Under the pieces are notes generated by a model, which worked only from the letters and a program-made list of their open reading frames with translations, was not told where the DNA came from and did not search any database. Made by a program: the position numbers and the translations under genes. DNA of 64,000 nucleotides from Lenzites betulinus (lineage: Eukaryota; Basidiomycota; Agaricomycetes; Polyporales; Polyporaceae), in assembly GCA_022264855.1 (NCBI GenBank), contig JABYQU010000032.1, positions 124,001 through 188,000 of the forward strand, read 5' to 3'. This document shows positions 34,689-45,266 of the stretch, one piece after another. Positions within the stretch are counted from its first letter, which is position 1; every line of letters starts with the position of its first letter.

Positions 34689-35663
34689 GTCCCCTGCTCC
34701 CGCCGGCGGTGCGCGTGTCAGATCTCTTGCAAGTGCTGGGACAGCGCGGGGTGCGTACCACTATTGTCATCCCTCCGTGGGGCCTAGAAATGTGTTGCTG
34801 GCGTGGTCCAAGGCACCAAGTCAGCCGCAGTCAAGAGAGAGATCCCAGTCTAGCGTGCGGTGGAGGTCAAGCACAGATGGTAGCACCGACCAATAGAGTC
34901 TGCAGTATGTCGAACTCCGGTCGATCAGAACAAGTCCAAAGTCCAAGCCGCGGTGGGGGGTGAAACGAGGAAACAGGACCAAGTCAAGGCCGCTATCTCA
35001 AGAGCGAAAGTCAGCCCCGTCCCGTCCATACTCAAATCTGGAGCAGCAGCCCGCCGCCCGCGCCACATGCGGACATCCGTCGCGGAGCCGTTGGGAACGG
35101 GCCCACGCACCCACGCGCCCAATGCGGCACATCCGCACTTTCTCGGGATCTCGGCTGCTTGCCCGAGGCTCGCACTGGCTTGGAGGCCTCGGAGCGCCGT
35201 GGAATGCAGCGAACGAGACTCGGACAAGGCTGAGTAACCGCCTGAGCGAACGAATGGACGAGTGCAAGTGGCGGTGCAAGTGTGTTGATCCGCCTTCACC
35301 CAAATCCGGATTTGGTAGCCGGTGTGGTTCAGTGCGGTGGGCGCCCAAGAGCCTGGCGCAGCCGCACAGAGCCGCCCGCGATGTCGGGCGCAAAGGATGC
35401 ATATGATAGTTATCTCCGATGCAAACGAACGAATCGGGACGTACATGGGTAGATCCGGTGCATGGGGGAAGAAACTAGCCAGAGTCAGTGATAGTAATCC
35501 CAAGAAATTATACACGGGCGTTCCAAGACTCCGAAGGAAAAGTGTCCGCTTGGCGATTCTGCCCCTCAATGATAGAACTCATGGGTTTCGCTCGCGATTG
35601 TTGAGCCCGGCGCATGCCGCGTGTTTATGTCTATGATAGTGGTGAGCTGCACCAGGGTCAAAA
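34689..35663. other. Gene-free region between DUF6534 copies 2 and 3
   Basis: Nearly 1 kb containing the promoter of copy 2 and the 3' region of copy 3. Open frames on both strands (34925-35569) show no family pattern. Confidence 0.4.
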
Positions 35664-37567
35664 TTAGTAAGACAGGGTACAAAACGGGAGATAATGGGCG
35701 GGGCGCACCTCTGCGGCGCCACTGAGGCTGTAGTCGCGCGACTTGAATTCCATGTCGGGGACGGATTCGGCGGGGACGCGCTGTACTGCGAGGGCGTCTC
35801 GGAAGATCCGTGTGCGGCGCCGCGCGTTGAGCGTCGCGAGCAGCGAGTTCACATACACTATGGAACTGTTAGTCTTTACCGCCGCATGTAAGGAAAGTGG
35901 CACGCACGCTTGCTGTAAACGAAGTAGAAGCCCTGATAGATGAAGTCGTTGGGCTCAACTGAATACTGCAGCACGGTCAATATGCTAGCATGTACGCCGC
36001 TTTCGCCGGGTATGCTCACCGTGATGAGGACCAACGCGGCGCAGATACTGCGCATGCCAACAGACTGAGCATGCAAATCACGATGGAAGTACAGAACGAC
36101 GCACCTCGTCAGCAAGCCGGTGTTGATGCTATACCGCATCATCAGCGATATCAGCGAGTCCGTCCTGAAGTCGCAGCAACCCGTCAGTTCGGAAGTCCGG
36201 CGGGAGATGCGCCACGCTCTGCGTACCTCTCGAACCCTGTTTTCATGCGAACGAGGAGCGCGCACTGCGAGACGGTGATTATGGAGTCCGCGATGACCTC
36301 GAGCGCGAACCCGGTGTAGAAGCTCCACTGCCGTCGTAATGTCAATATCGATCCCATGAGGGCGGAAGGAGGAAGAGGGAAGAGAGGGACGCACTGCAAA
36401 TTCGCGCACGTCGAAGAGAGAGCTGACTGATAGCCTATTCTGCGGAGTTAGTTGGTTGATGCGACATTGTGTATCGTTCTCACCCTGATACTACGAAAAC
36501 TATCGCGAAGCTGTCAGCAGGGACAGGTCAGATGGCGGGAGGCTCAGGGGCTTACATATTCCGTCCGCTTCAAGGCGATACAGTGAGCTTAATTCGGCGC
36601 TGCATGATCGCATGGGACGTACCGAGCACGAAGAACGACAGGACGTTCTGTGCGAGATATCAATGTTGAGAGAGCGCTCCGTCCGTGGTGTCCGATACGT
36701 ACCACAACGCAGACCGGAATGAACCAATGTCCGCCGCTCACTGCGATCCACCCGTCAGTGCGGGGCTCCATGACACTGTCCACGAGTAAGTTACGTACAC
36801 CGCCAAATACGCATGCCAAAAATCCTGCGGAGGTATCAGTTCCGGTGTGACACCGCGGACTCGGAGCGCACAGGACACTCACGCTCTAACGATGAGGTTG
36901 CTGACGAGCTTCGTGTCGGAGATGTGGTCAGCGCTCGCGGGTCAAGAAGCGGTCACAGTAGCCCACGCTTACCACAACGATGATCATAGCCTGGAAGCAA
37001 TGCTTCGTGCTCAGCATCGAGCAGATGACCGTGCATTGGGCGACTCACCGCGAGCGTCCTGTCGTATCCGGTCAGCAGAGGTCAGCAGACCCAGCGCAAC
37101 GGCGGGAATGGGGTCTTACCAGCTTGGGCTGAGAATGGCAGGGATATTCCCGAAATCGTCTACAATGTCCCGGTACATGGTCATCGTCAGGAACAGCATG
37201 TGAAGAGAGTCGAGACCCCTGGAGGTATGCACGAGATGATTAACCGTTTGTCGCATGTTGAGACTCTATGAGACTGTACCAGAGTGATAAGACCTTCGGA
37301 AAACAGTCTCAGTACAAGTCACTCATGGAGAATTGAAGCGGACCGACCGTTGCACGAAGCATCCTCTCGTCCTTGAACTCATAGTCGAAGTACATCCATG
37401 TCTGCAGACTGGTGATACCATAGAGCCTGCAAAGTCGTCAATAACATGAAGACAATAGGGACCGCGCGAACTCCGACGTACACGCATGTACACGCAAAGC
37501 CCAAGAACGTCGCCCCCAGCGTGCTCGGGAGTCGGGCCCGTATCGTCTGCGCCAACGCCGCGTCCAT
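35664..37567 (-). CDS. DUF6534-type multi-pass membrane protein (copy 3)
   Basis: Minus strand, ATG 37567 starting MDAALAQTIRARLPSTLGAT, then FLGFACTC joined across an intron to LYGITSLQTWMYFDYEFKDE, the classic family N-terminus. Downstream exons include FLACVFGGVRNLLVDSV, WSFYTGFALEVIADSIITVS, QCALLVRMKTGFER, RTDSLISLMMRYSINTGLLT, YSVEPNDFIYQGFYFVYSK and LYVNSLLATLNARRR, in the expected order. The tail is short and hydrophilic and ends FCTLSY at 35664. Many introns of about 50-60 nt. This copy has the best conserved last third of the three. Function of the family is unknown; roles in signalling or transport have not been shown. Confidence 0.7.
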
Positions 37568-38895
37568 CGCGCCTTGTCGGGTACTGTGTTGCGAGCGGGG
37601 GGCGAATTCGCGAGGGGCTCTGGAGTCTGGACACACGCCAGGTATGCCGAGATGTCAAACTGTCGAGGGCGGCGGACGACGCGGCCGCGGCGCGTTATGT
37701 ACGTCGATTCTCCGCAGGACGGTGATCACCGCGTAGGGCGTACGGGAGTCCCGCGAGCAAACCTACGATGCCCTCCGTCGGCCGCGCTGCCCCCGTGGGC
37801 GGTGCGGCGCCGTAGGAAGAGAGTTATTCGTGACGGGCGTCTCGCCCCGTCTGTCATGGGGGGCGCGGAGAACGCGCCGTCGCTGTGGAGATGGAGAGGG
37901 GACTGCTGATTTTAGCAGGGGTAGTCGCTCGAGTGTCCTAGAGTGGCTTGATTTGGAGCCCCGCTCTCGAGGAAGACTCGAAGGGCTGCTGCTGCGGTTG
38001 CGGGGCAGACGCCCCACTCTAGATGGTTTCAGCGAAGGCGCATTGAAGCTCAGGCTCGAGCAGCCACCGCCTCTGTGAGAATCGGTGCCACGCCGAAGGT
38101 GTGTAAGGTAGACGGAGACGCGGAATAGGATCCGCGCCGCTTGAAGAAGGAGGCCCGGGGCCTATCGATCTGTCAAAATACACTTCGAGCGCAGATGGGA
38201 CCCCACAGGGTAGCGTCGGGCGTGACAAACTGTCAGTGTATGTCGGGAAATGTCGAGATTAGGACTGCGCTTGGTGTAGATCTGTTGCGAGGGCAGGTCA
38301 TTACGTGGAGGGGATTGAATTACATTCATTCCGTTAATCTTACGCAGCGGTTCACTGGAAATTGTACCATTTGGCTAGACTGCATGGAGTAGTGAAGCAC
38401 AGCTCTTTGCGGTATCATGGCGGCGACTGCGGGTAGGCAGGAGAACGCATGTGCAATGAACGCCTGCTTCGGGCGTCGTTGGAGTGTGCTGCAGATGATG
38501 GTCCGGTGAGGGGCAGTGGTCAATTGACGTGTTTTCTGACACGCACCGTCTTTCAACGCGAAATGTCCTGTGCATATACAAGGTGAACGTTTGAACATCA
38601 GCTGCAGGGTAAAGCGCATAGTTTGAGACGGAGACCTGACTTACGTATCGCGACTAGTATCTACAGCCCAGTGGTGCAACGTCGGGAGACTATGATGGTT
38701 GGAAAGATCAGCATTCGATGCGTTAGCACAAACCCCACGAGCTCGCTGAGGCAAATCGCAAACGCAAAGGAGTAACTTCTTCAAAATTAGTACTGGATAG
38801 CATACTCGCAGTGCCTGCCGCACAAGTAGTCAGGAGGTCATAGAATACAACACCAGATGAGAAAGAGATCGACAGCCCCACCACGCCCTGCGCGG
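37568..38895. other. Gene-free region between DUF6534 copy 3 and nse3
   Basis: About 1.3 kb. GC-rich at 37740-38000, lower GC after 38250. Only short or Arg-rich open frames without recognisable patterns; no tRNA or repeat seen. Confidence 0.4.
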
Positions 38896-40279
38896 TCACC
38901 GCACGTCCGCCAACGGCGCACCCGACGCCGCGCGCTCGATGCCCTTGAAGATGCTCTGCACGCGCTTCCGCGTGCCCTCGTCGTCCGGCGCGCCCACCGC
39001 GTCCTCGTCCGCGTCGTCCTCGCCCCCCGCGCGCACCGCCATGAACTCCGCGACGAACTGCGCGACCGCGCGCTCGCCGACCTCCGCCATCGCGCGCGGG
39101 CCCCAGCGCCACTCGTACGCCGCGAGCGTGCCGTCGTCGTTTGCCGCGTTCGCGTTCGCGGGCTGCGACGCGCGCCCGCGCTTCGTCCCGCCGCCCGCGC
39201 GCGTGTTGCCGACGCGGTGCTTCTCGAGGTAGCCTTGTCGTGTGAGCTGCGCGAGGTGCGCGTCGATGGTGAGGCTCTGGTTGCTCGACTGGCTGCTCAG
39301 TGGCACGGGGCCGTTGGCGGGGAGCTGCAGTCGTTTGAGGATGTTATGTAGGTCGTCTGGCGATGGGTCAGCCCGTGAAGTGTGCACGCTGCACGGGGTA
39401 CGCACTGTCGTTAATCACCCGCCCTTCTACGAGGATGAGGGCGAGGATGACGTAGAGGATCCCGACGGACGGGAGCTGGTCCGCGTTATGCCACGCGAAG
39501 ATGCTCCCGGTCGACCGCGTGCCGATCGTGTTGTCGTCTTCCGCAAACTCCTCGTTCGCGTCCGGGTGCTCGGACTGCTCGAGCTCGCGAATATCAGCGT
39601 CTGGTGAAAGCGCCTTCTCTATGATGGCCGCGTCCAACACGGATCGTAAGATGTAGTTTTTCGTCCCGGTGGACGTTGCTGCATGTATACTGGTGAGTAT
39701 ACTACCGGCAACAAAGGCGGGGTGCTCACCTTTCTTCTTGACGCCGGCGGTCTTGAGCATCTCCGCGTCCTTTTCGCTGATCTCCTTGTCTGCCGCTGTC
39801 GAGTGCAGCTCTACCAGCTCCATCCCGAACGTCTTCTGCAGGATAGCGTTCGCAGCAGCGAACACCACATTGAACGAGCGCGAGCTGGTGCCAAGGACTG
39901 TGCGAGGTCAGAGCCATGCAAAGTCCAAGCGCGGATAGCGCCCACCTTTCTTGGATATCTCGTCTCGCTTCAGGGGTGTGCGCCGCTGCTCGTGGAACAG
40001 CGCGAGGCGGGCGAGGTCTCTGGCTTTTCGATCCAGGTCCTGTGCGAGACCGTACGAGGTCACGACCGCGTCCGACTTGGTTTCGAGAACATCACGCACC
40101 TGCTGTGCCTTCTCCGCGACGATCTCTTGCTGCTCTCCGCCTTCGTTTTCGTTCTCCATCTCCTCATCCTCGTCTTCGTCCGCCCGTGATTTACGGCCGC
40201 GCCGGCCTTGTGTGCCGCGCGGGGGCTGAGACTGCGACGGCTGAGACGGCCTCTGAGAGCGCGTATATTGTCGTGGCAT
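38896..40279 (-). CDS. nse3: Nse3, MAGE-domain subunit of the SMC5/6 complex
   Basis: Nse3 is the MAGE-fold subunit that, with Nse1 and Nse4, bridges the heads of the SMC5/6 complex in DNA repair. ATG 40279 starts MPRQYTRSQRPSQPSQSQPP, followed by an acidic region (ADEDEDEEMENENEG). The MAGE homology domain follows: ARLALFHEQRRTPLKRDEIS, ANAILQKTFGMELVELH, YILRSVLDAAIIEKAL, LYVILALILVEGRVI, and LQLPANGPVPLSS..LAQLTRQGYLEKHRVG, which forms the second winged helix. The end has YEWRWGPRAMAEVGERAVAQFVAEF, also family-typical. Four introns. In this region the plus strand has long open frames that are shadows. Confidence 0.85.
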
Positions 40280-40478
40280 GTTCCTGGCAGCTCCTAGTTT
40301 GAATCAAATGAATAACGGCGATAGTTAGGTAGAAGCTGGTAGCTGTAGTGGTAGGAAGAGAGACGCGTTTCGTTTAGCACAGACGCGTCGCGCGTAATTT
40401 GATAGACGCTATGAGGGCGCGTCGCGTGCACGCAGATCTCCATCGATACACAACCACATCAGTTGCTCATCTTCCATC
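40280..40478. other. Upstream region of nse3 and tRNA-Phe copy 1
   Basis: Short gap between the divergent nse3 start and the tRNA. No gene is seen. Confidence 0.4.
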
Positions 40479-40551
40479 GCCGGGATAGCTCAGCTGGGAG
40501 AGCAACAGACTGAAGTTCTGGAGGTCGCGTGTTCAATCCACGCTCCTGGCA
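40479..40551 (+). tRNA. tRNA-Phe (anticodon GAA), copy 1
   Basis: Complete cloverleaf of 73 nt: acceptor GCCGGGA/TCCTGGC, D-arm GCTC..GAGC, anticodon loop CTGAAGT (GAA), T-arm GCGTG-TTCAATC-CACGC. No intron. A TTTT run follows within 10 nt as terminator. Identical in sequence to the inverted copy at 42330-42402. Confidence 0.93.
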
Positions 40552-41166
40552 TTACGTTTTGCCTCACTCTCTCGGCGTACGCGTCTAGAGTCATAATCAG
40601 TACTGGGTATAAAGGACACGGGGCGGACTGTACATGTGCCACATGTTTTTTTGACCTGCTTCTCCATGGCCAGTTGACCCAAAGTTAAGCACGGTTCACT
40701 GGGCGTCGCCCGAAATTTGCTACAGAAAAATGTCAGCCAAAGTCAGAGTTTAAGTGACATTTTCTTGACCCTTTTTCGCAGCAAAGGCCAAGAAAACGCA
40801 CATAATATATACCGTTTTCCGCATGTTTGCTGTAAGGCGCCTATTCCGAAAGCCTATTTAGTTTGCGAGTTGATCATGCACGAGCCAATCACATCGCTAG
40901 ATTCAGAACTCAGGCTCAATTGAGCGATACCAGGTTGTATGCGGGTGGCCACGTAGATATATTCGAGCCTTTGCTACTACTATATACAACATGCACAATG
41001 TCTAAATGATATATACTAATAGCTAGTATACACAGCGCGGGATTAAGCACACTAAGACGCACGCAGTTAGTCAAGTCATGATCAGTGAGAGTGAGCAGGT
41101 TCGAAGGCGCAGGATTTGTTTAACGACGATGTACGCACTCGGGCAACGGTCGGCCTCCGCTGAGAT

Positions 41167-41199
41167 GAGTTAGTAGTGAGTTAGTAGTGAGTTAGTAGT
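41167..41199. repeat. Tandem repeat, 3 x 11 bp (GAGTTAGTAGT)
   Basis: Three perfect head-to-tail copies, in the spacer between the tRNA-Phe genes. Confidence 0.85.
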
Positions 41200-41285
41200 G
41201 AGATCCGAGGCAGATAAATGTTTTTACCTGGCTATATGCGCCTCTGAAAAGACCTAGCGACATAATTAGTACGTCCATGTTGGTG

Positions 41286-41306
41286 ATCAGTAATCAGTAA
41301 TCAGTA
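41286..41306. repeat. Tandem repeat, 3 x 7 bp (ATCAGTA)
   Basis: Three perfect copies about 90 nt after the 11-bp repeat. Confidence 0.85.
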
Positions 41307-41520
41307 ATAGACCTTGTAACGGCATGGTCGGGTTAATAGCGGTGAAGGAGAAGACCCACAGGTGTAACAGCAACGAGGAGGGTGGGAGGGAGGAGAAGGA
41401 CTCGCCCTCGGTAGGGGAACGACTCACCCGGTTCAAGAGAACATGGTAGTTGGAGTGTAAGGAGTGTACAGGACACTAGAAGACCCGCTCCTGCAGAAAG
41501 TCAGAGCCACGGGGCCGCCG

Positions 41521-42080
41521 TCCGCGGACATGTCCGCGGGAACATGTCCACGTCGCAGAAGCGCCGGCCTGCCTTATATGGATGAGCGCTCCTTGTCACT
41601 CCCTGTCACTCTCTACTTGCCGCCTCGCTTGTTGTTGCCTCCTTGGTCCCTGCGCTCACCGCGCTTGAGCCGTTGCCTGCTGAATGAGGTCGTTTAATTG
41701 CATCACGGTAGTAGACGTTGGGGAGTACGCAGCACGGTGTGGTCTGTGGGGGAAAGATGTGAAAGCCACTCAGTGGCTCGCGCTGCTGCATAAGAGCATT
41801 CAGAACAAAGGTAAATGCATGCATAACTTGGCCACAGCGGCTACGTCATCTGGTGAGAACAAAGCATATGTACGGTATGGCCTGCTACAACAAGGCGAGG
41901 CGGAACAAGGCGTGTATACAATGCGGACTACAAAAGTCACGGCCCATGCAATATAGTCACAGTGACTCCGATGTGACCCTTCGGCATTGACCACTGCCTT
42001 TATCCGCAGGACAATCCACCGGACGTGTCCGCGGACAAACTCCCCGTCGCTCGGACGTTCTCCGCTCCTGCCTTATCTAT
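41521..42080. repeat. Pair of related blocks with TGTCCGCGG and CTGCCTTAT, possible LTR remnants
   Basis: At 41531 and 42026 the word TGTCCGCGG is followed about 40-44 nt later by (C)CTGCCTTAT. The left block is a near palindrome (TCCGCGGACATGTCCGCGGG, 41521-41540). The layout resembles promoter and TATA parts of retroelement ends found next to fungal tRNA genes, but no TG..CA boundary, primer site or coding part was found. Confidence 0.3.
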
Positions 42081-42329
42081 GGTTCCCGACGCGTAATGCA
42101 CGTGATGTTATTGGAATCGTCGCGAGCAAACATAAGGAAATTCCGGAACGTACAAAACTGGCAGAAAACATGGATAGAACTTCGACTTTTACACACATTC
42201 TTCTGTAGCAAATTTATTTTGACGTGCAGTGGTTCGCTTGTAAAGCAAAAATCAATAGAAATCACTTCCGCTCATTTCCTCGCGGCACCCTCGCCACGGG
42301 GACGGTCGTCCAATGATGGCAAAACGTAA

Positions 42330-42402
42330 TGCCAGGAGCGTGGATTGAACACGCGACCTCCAGAACTTCAGTCTGTTGCTCTCCCAGCTGAGCTATCCCG
42401 GC
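42330..42402 (-). tRNA. tRNA-Phe (anticodon GAA), copy 2
   Basis: Reverse complement is the same 73-nt sequence as the copy at 40479-40551, with anticodon GAA, no intron, and the same ttacgttttgcc 3' flank including the TTTT terminator. Confidence 0.93.
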
Positions 42403-42876
42403 GATGTTAGTCGATATAATATGTTAGTTCTGTGCGCAATTACGTCTCGCAAATTCCACTACTCGCGGTAGGACGTTTGCGGTCTGCCTCGAGCTGACTT
42501 ACTTACGCCGCTATGCTATGGACGTTAAAATTCAGCTACCTGTACCAGTACTATGAAACATACGCATGAAATAACATGTCACACTGGTCGTCGCAGCTGC
42601 ATATACGTGTGCTTCCCGGATCGAATGGATGCTTAAATGAGTGGTATATGTGACGTCACTGCTACTAAACGCATCACTTCACGTTAATGAATGCTCGTAC
42701 GTGACGTCATAGCCATACCCCACCTTGACATCCCTGCAGGCGCCCACCGAGTCTCTACAAAACGCGTCGCGTCCTCGTCCACATCCTCTCTCTTCTCCTC
42801 CTCCTCCTCTGCATTCCATAGCACACAACAAACCCACACACACGCCCCTACACACCGCCGAAACAAACAGACAACC
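42403..42876. other. Upstream region of the small membrane-anchored protein
   Basis: Contains the 5' flank of tRNA-Phe copy 2 and a C/T-rich leader (ctctcttctcctcctcctcc, 42785-42804) just before ATG 42877. The palindromic word tgacgtca occurs at 42651-42656 and 42702-42709 (TGACGTCA, a CRE-type site). Confidence 0.4.
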
Positions 42877-43563
42877 ATGTCAGAAGCGATTCGCAGCTCG
42901 ACGTCCGCCGTGAAGTCGCCCTCGGACCTCCCGCCCCCGCGCGACCGCCAAGGCATCCGCCCCGTCTCACCGCCCTTCTCCCACACGCCCCTCTACCGCT
43001 TCAACTACTACATCGCCCTCCTCGCCGCAGGCGCATTCGCGTTTTACGCGTGGCGCCTCCTCCAGTGGAAGGCCGATGTCGGCGGCTGGTGGAACCTCGC
43101 TCTCGGGAGGCGCCCCCCGGGCGCGGACGCCGTCATCGCTGGGGCCGTGGGCGCCGTGACGGGCGGACCCAGTCAGCCTGGTACGGTGGAGAGCAGGATC
43201 AACGAGCTCGCGGCGGCGCTTGGGATGCCCTCGCGCGACCTCGCGATTGCGATTGCGGGCGCGGTGCGCCAACATGTCCCGCCTGCGAGTCTGTCGTCTG
43301 TTGCGGCAAATGAGCCGTCTGGGTACGCTGCGCGTTCATCTTGGAGTGTCGGTGTGGTGCGCTGACGCGTGTCATGGTTTAGGACGGCGGTGCAATATCT
43401 TGTGAACCCCAGTGCGGCAGCGGCGGCGGCTGTGAATGCGAAGGAGGCGGGGGCCCACGTGGGGAGCGGGGCCGTGACGGGCGGCGCGGAGGCGATCGCG
43501 AACGCGTTCGAAGCAGTCCTGGGTATGGACGAGCCACCAAATGAGATTGGGTCCAGTGTATGA
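42877..43563 (+). CDS. Small protein with one membrane helix, function unknown
   Basis: Two exons, 42877-43322 and 43383-43563, about 208 residues. The N-terminal 37 residues are Ser/Pro/Arg-rich, followed by a single hydrophobic helix YYIALLAAGAFAFYAW and a conserved-looking WKADVGGWWNLALGRRPPGA. The rest is Ala/Gly/Val-rich, with two similar segments: AVIAGAVGAVTGG and HVGSGAVTGGAEAIANAFEA. There is no signal peptide before the helix, so it may be a signal-anchored or mitochondrial/ER membrane protein. The intron has donor GTACGC and a TTTAG acceptor, and splicing restores SGTAVQYLVN. I do not recognise the family. Confidence 0.6.
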
Positions 43564-45159
43564 GGCCTGTTAGAGGAGACCACACAATGTATTTTTACCG
43601 CAACGCCGTGATATCATTGTCGAGACATGCATGAAGTTGGAGGTTGTGCGTCGGTGCCAAGCTGAAGAAACTCATCTGAAGGTGAGACTCCGCATATGCG
43701 TCTTCGTTGCTACACGGACTCGCTCTGACTAATGGCTGTTGGCATATACCGACAGAGATGAGCCCGGCGAAAGAAAGAGACAGCGAGATCTGGGCTCCTC
43801 AACTGCGATGCGTGACTGCAGGCGCCGTTCGAGTAACCAATTTTATCAGGTCCCGAAGCGTAGCCCAGCAGACGGAGTCAGCCCTGGCCCCAGCTTGGAC
43901 AGCCCGGAAGCCGCACGACGTCGACGCGCGCAGCAGGGTGCGTGGCAAACACGCCGGAGGGCGGTATTCACAGCACGTCCACGATAGCGCTCGGACGCTG
44001 AAGCATATCGAGTTCGAGTATGTGCATGGACACGCATTCGAACTCGAAGACGCAATTCAGGCTGTCCATACCGGATCGAGGGCACGCGTCGGGAGTGGAC
44101 TAGGGGAACTAGGACCGTGAGACGCGCAGCTTCGCGCGAGGATCGCCTTCCCAGGATGGGCGGATAAGGAGGCGCGAGCCGTGGACGAGGGAGAGGTGTG
44201 CGATACATAGCTGGCGACTGGGATGAGTAAGCTGCGCGAGAGGGCTGCCGCAGCGCGATGGGTAGTATTCAATGTCATGGCAGGATGATGGTGGCCACTA
44301 CAGTTTGGAGATGTTCAACTCACACTGTATCAGTGCAGGTCATGGAAGTGGGCGGTAGTTCATCAGCATCAGATACACCTCCAGATAGGGAATTGACCAC
44401 TTTACATGTATCTTCCACTCCGAGGACAAGATAGGACGCTGTGAAGACATCGTGGCAACGGTCGAAGCTGTCGGGACGAAAACAGCGCAAGCGCTGGGAA
44501 ATTCAATATAGCAGAACACCGCCACCAACGATTATGAGGAGGAGTACTTGTTATGATGTCGTGTTTGAGGACGCCTTTAGCCTCAACCACTATCAAGACA
44601 CTCACCTGGATGTCCTGTGTCGTACTTTGGCTGGTGTTTCCTCCGTTCGATCAAAAGATCCTGGATTGTCAGCTTCTCTAGCTGCCCAACATTCAACATC
44701 GCAATGTTGAGCTCGCCGTTTAATTTTACTACCAGCTGTGCTTCCCACGAGCATCACCCACCCGCCGGCCATTGGCTCTGCGAAAACACGCTTCAACGTC
44801 TACAGAACGACCGGTATACAAAGCCCAATAATGACTCACCCTGCTCCCACTATTTCTGCACTGGCAGTCCCACGAGGTGGGGGGACTCGGAACGTCCGCT
44901 ACGACGGTCGCTGCGCCTCTCGTCAACGGCGTTCGCGCGCAGCACACCTTCTTTTCCGACCTGTGTGCACACCTTATCCGACATAGGTGATCCCTCGCGT
45001 TATTCCCACCCGTCGCCACTGGTCCTCCGCTGGCATGCGCTGTGTCCGAGCACCCCGACGCACGCACAGCGTGTGCGCGGCGTGCAGACGAGAGTGCGGT
45101 ATCGCCCGCGCCGTCCCGCGCCCGCGCCAGGAGAGCGGACGCACGTCGCGCCACAGACA
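43564..45159. other. Gene-free region upstream of the tandem seven-helix genes
   Basis: About 1.6 kb. Several open frames of 60-190 codons occur on both strands, but none has a family pattern or a convincing set of splice joins. No RNA gene is seen. Confidence 0.4.
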
Positions 45160-45165
45160 CATATA
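45160..45165 (+). promoter_or_regulatory. TATA box of seven-helix gene A
   Basis: ACACATATAAGCTT lies 107 nt before ATG 45267. The same word, CATATAA, precedes gene B, in the same GC-rich setting (ACGCACG just upstream). Confidence 0.55.
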
Positions 45166-45266
45166 AGCTTCTCCGCCAGCTGCGCGCCGCCCGCATCCTG
45201 ACACCCTCGGGTCCCGCCGTCCACGTTTCGCAATTTCGGTGCGCAGGGTCGCAGTTGCAGGCCATC

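Larger units (their letters stand above)
40552..42329. other. Repeat-bearing spacer between inverted tRNA-Phe genes
   Basis: No gene is supported. Both ends (40700-40760 and the complement of 42175-42235) share aaatttgctacaga(a/g)aatgt..aaagtc, so some 3' flank of each tRNA is also related. Two simple tandem repeats and two related TGTCCGCGG-bearing blocks (41521-41580, 42021-42080) also lie here. Confidence 0.5.

Noticed and set aside
41160..41310. CRISPR-like array
   Set aside because: The short repeats are direct head-to-tail units without spacers, in a eukaryotic genome.
43739..45201. Several plus and minus open frames of 60-190 codons
   Set aside because: No recognisable motif, no consistent splice pattern, and they end in the promoter of seven-helix gene A.
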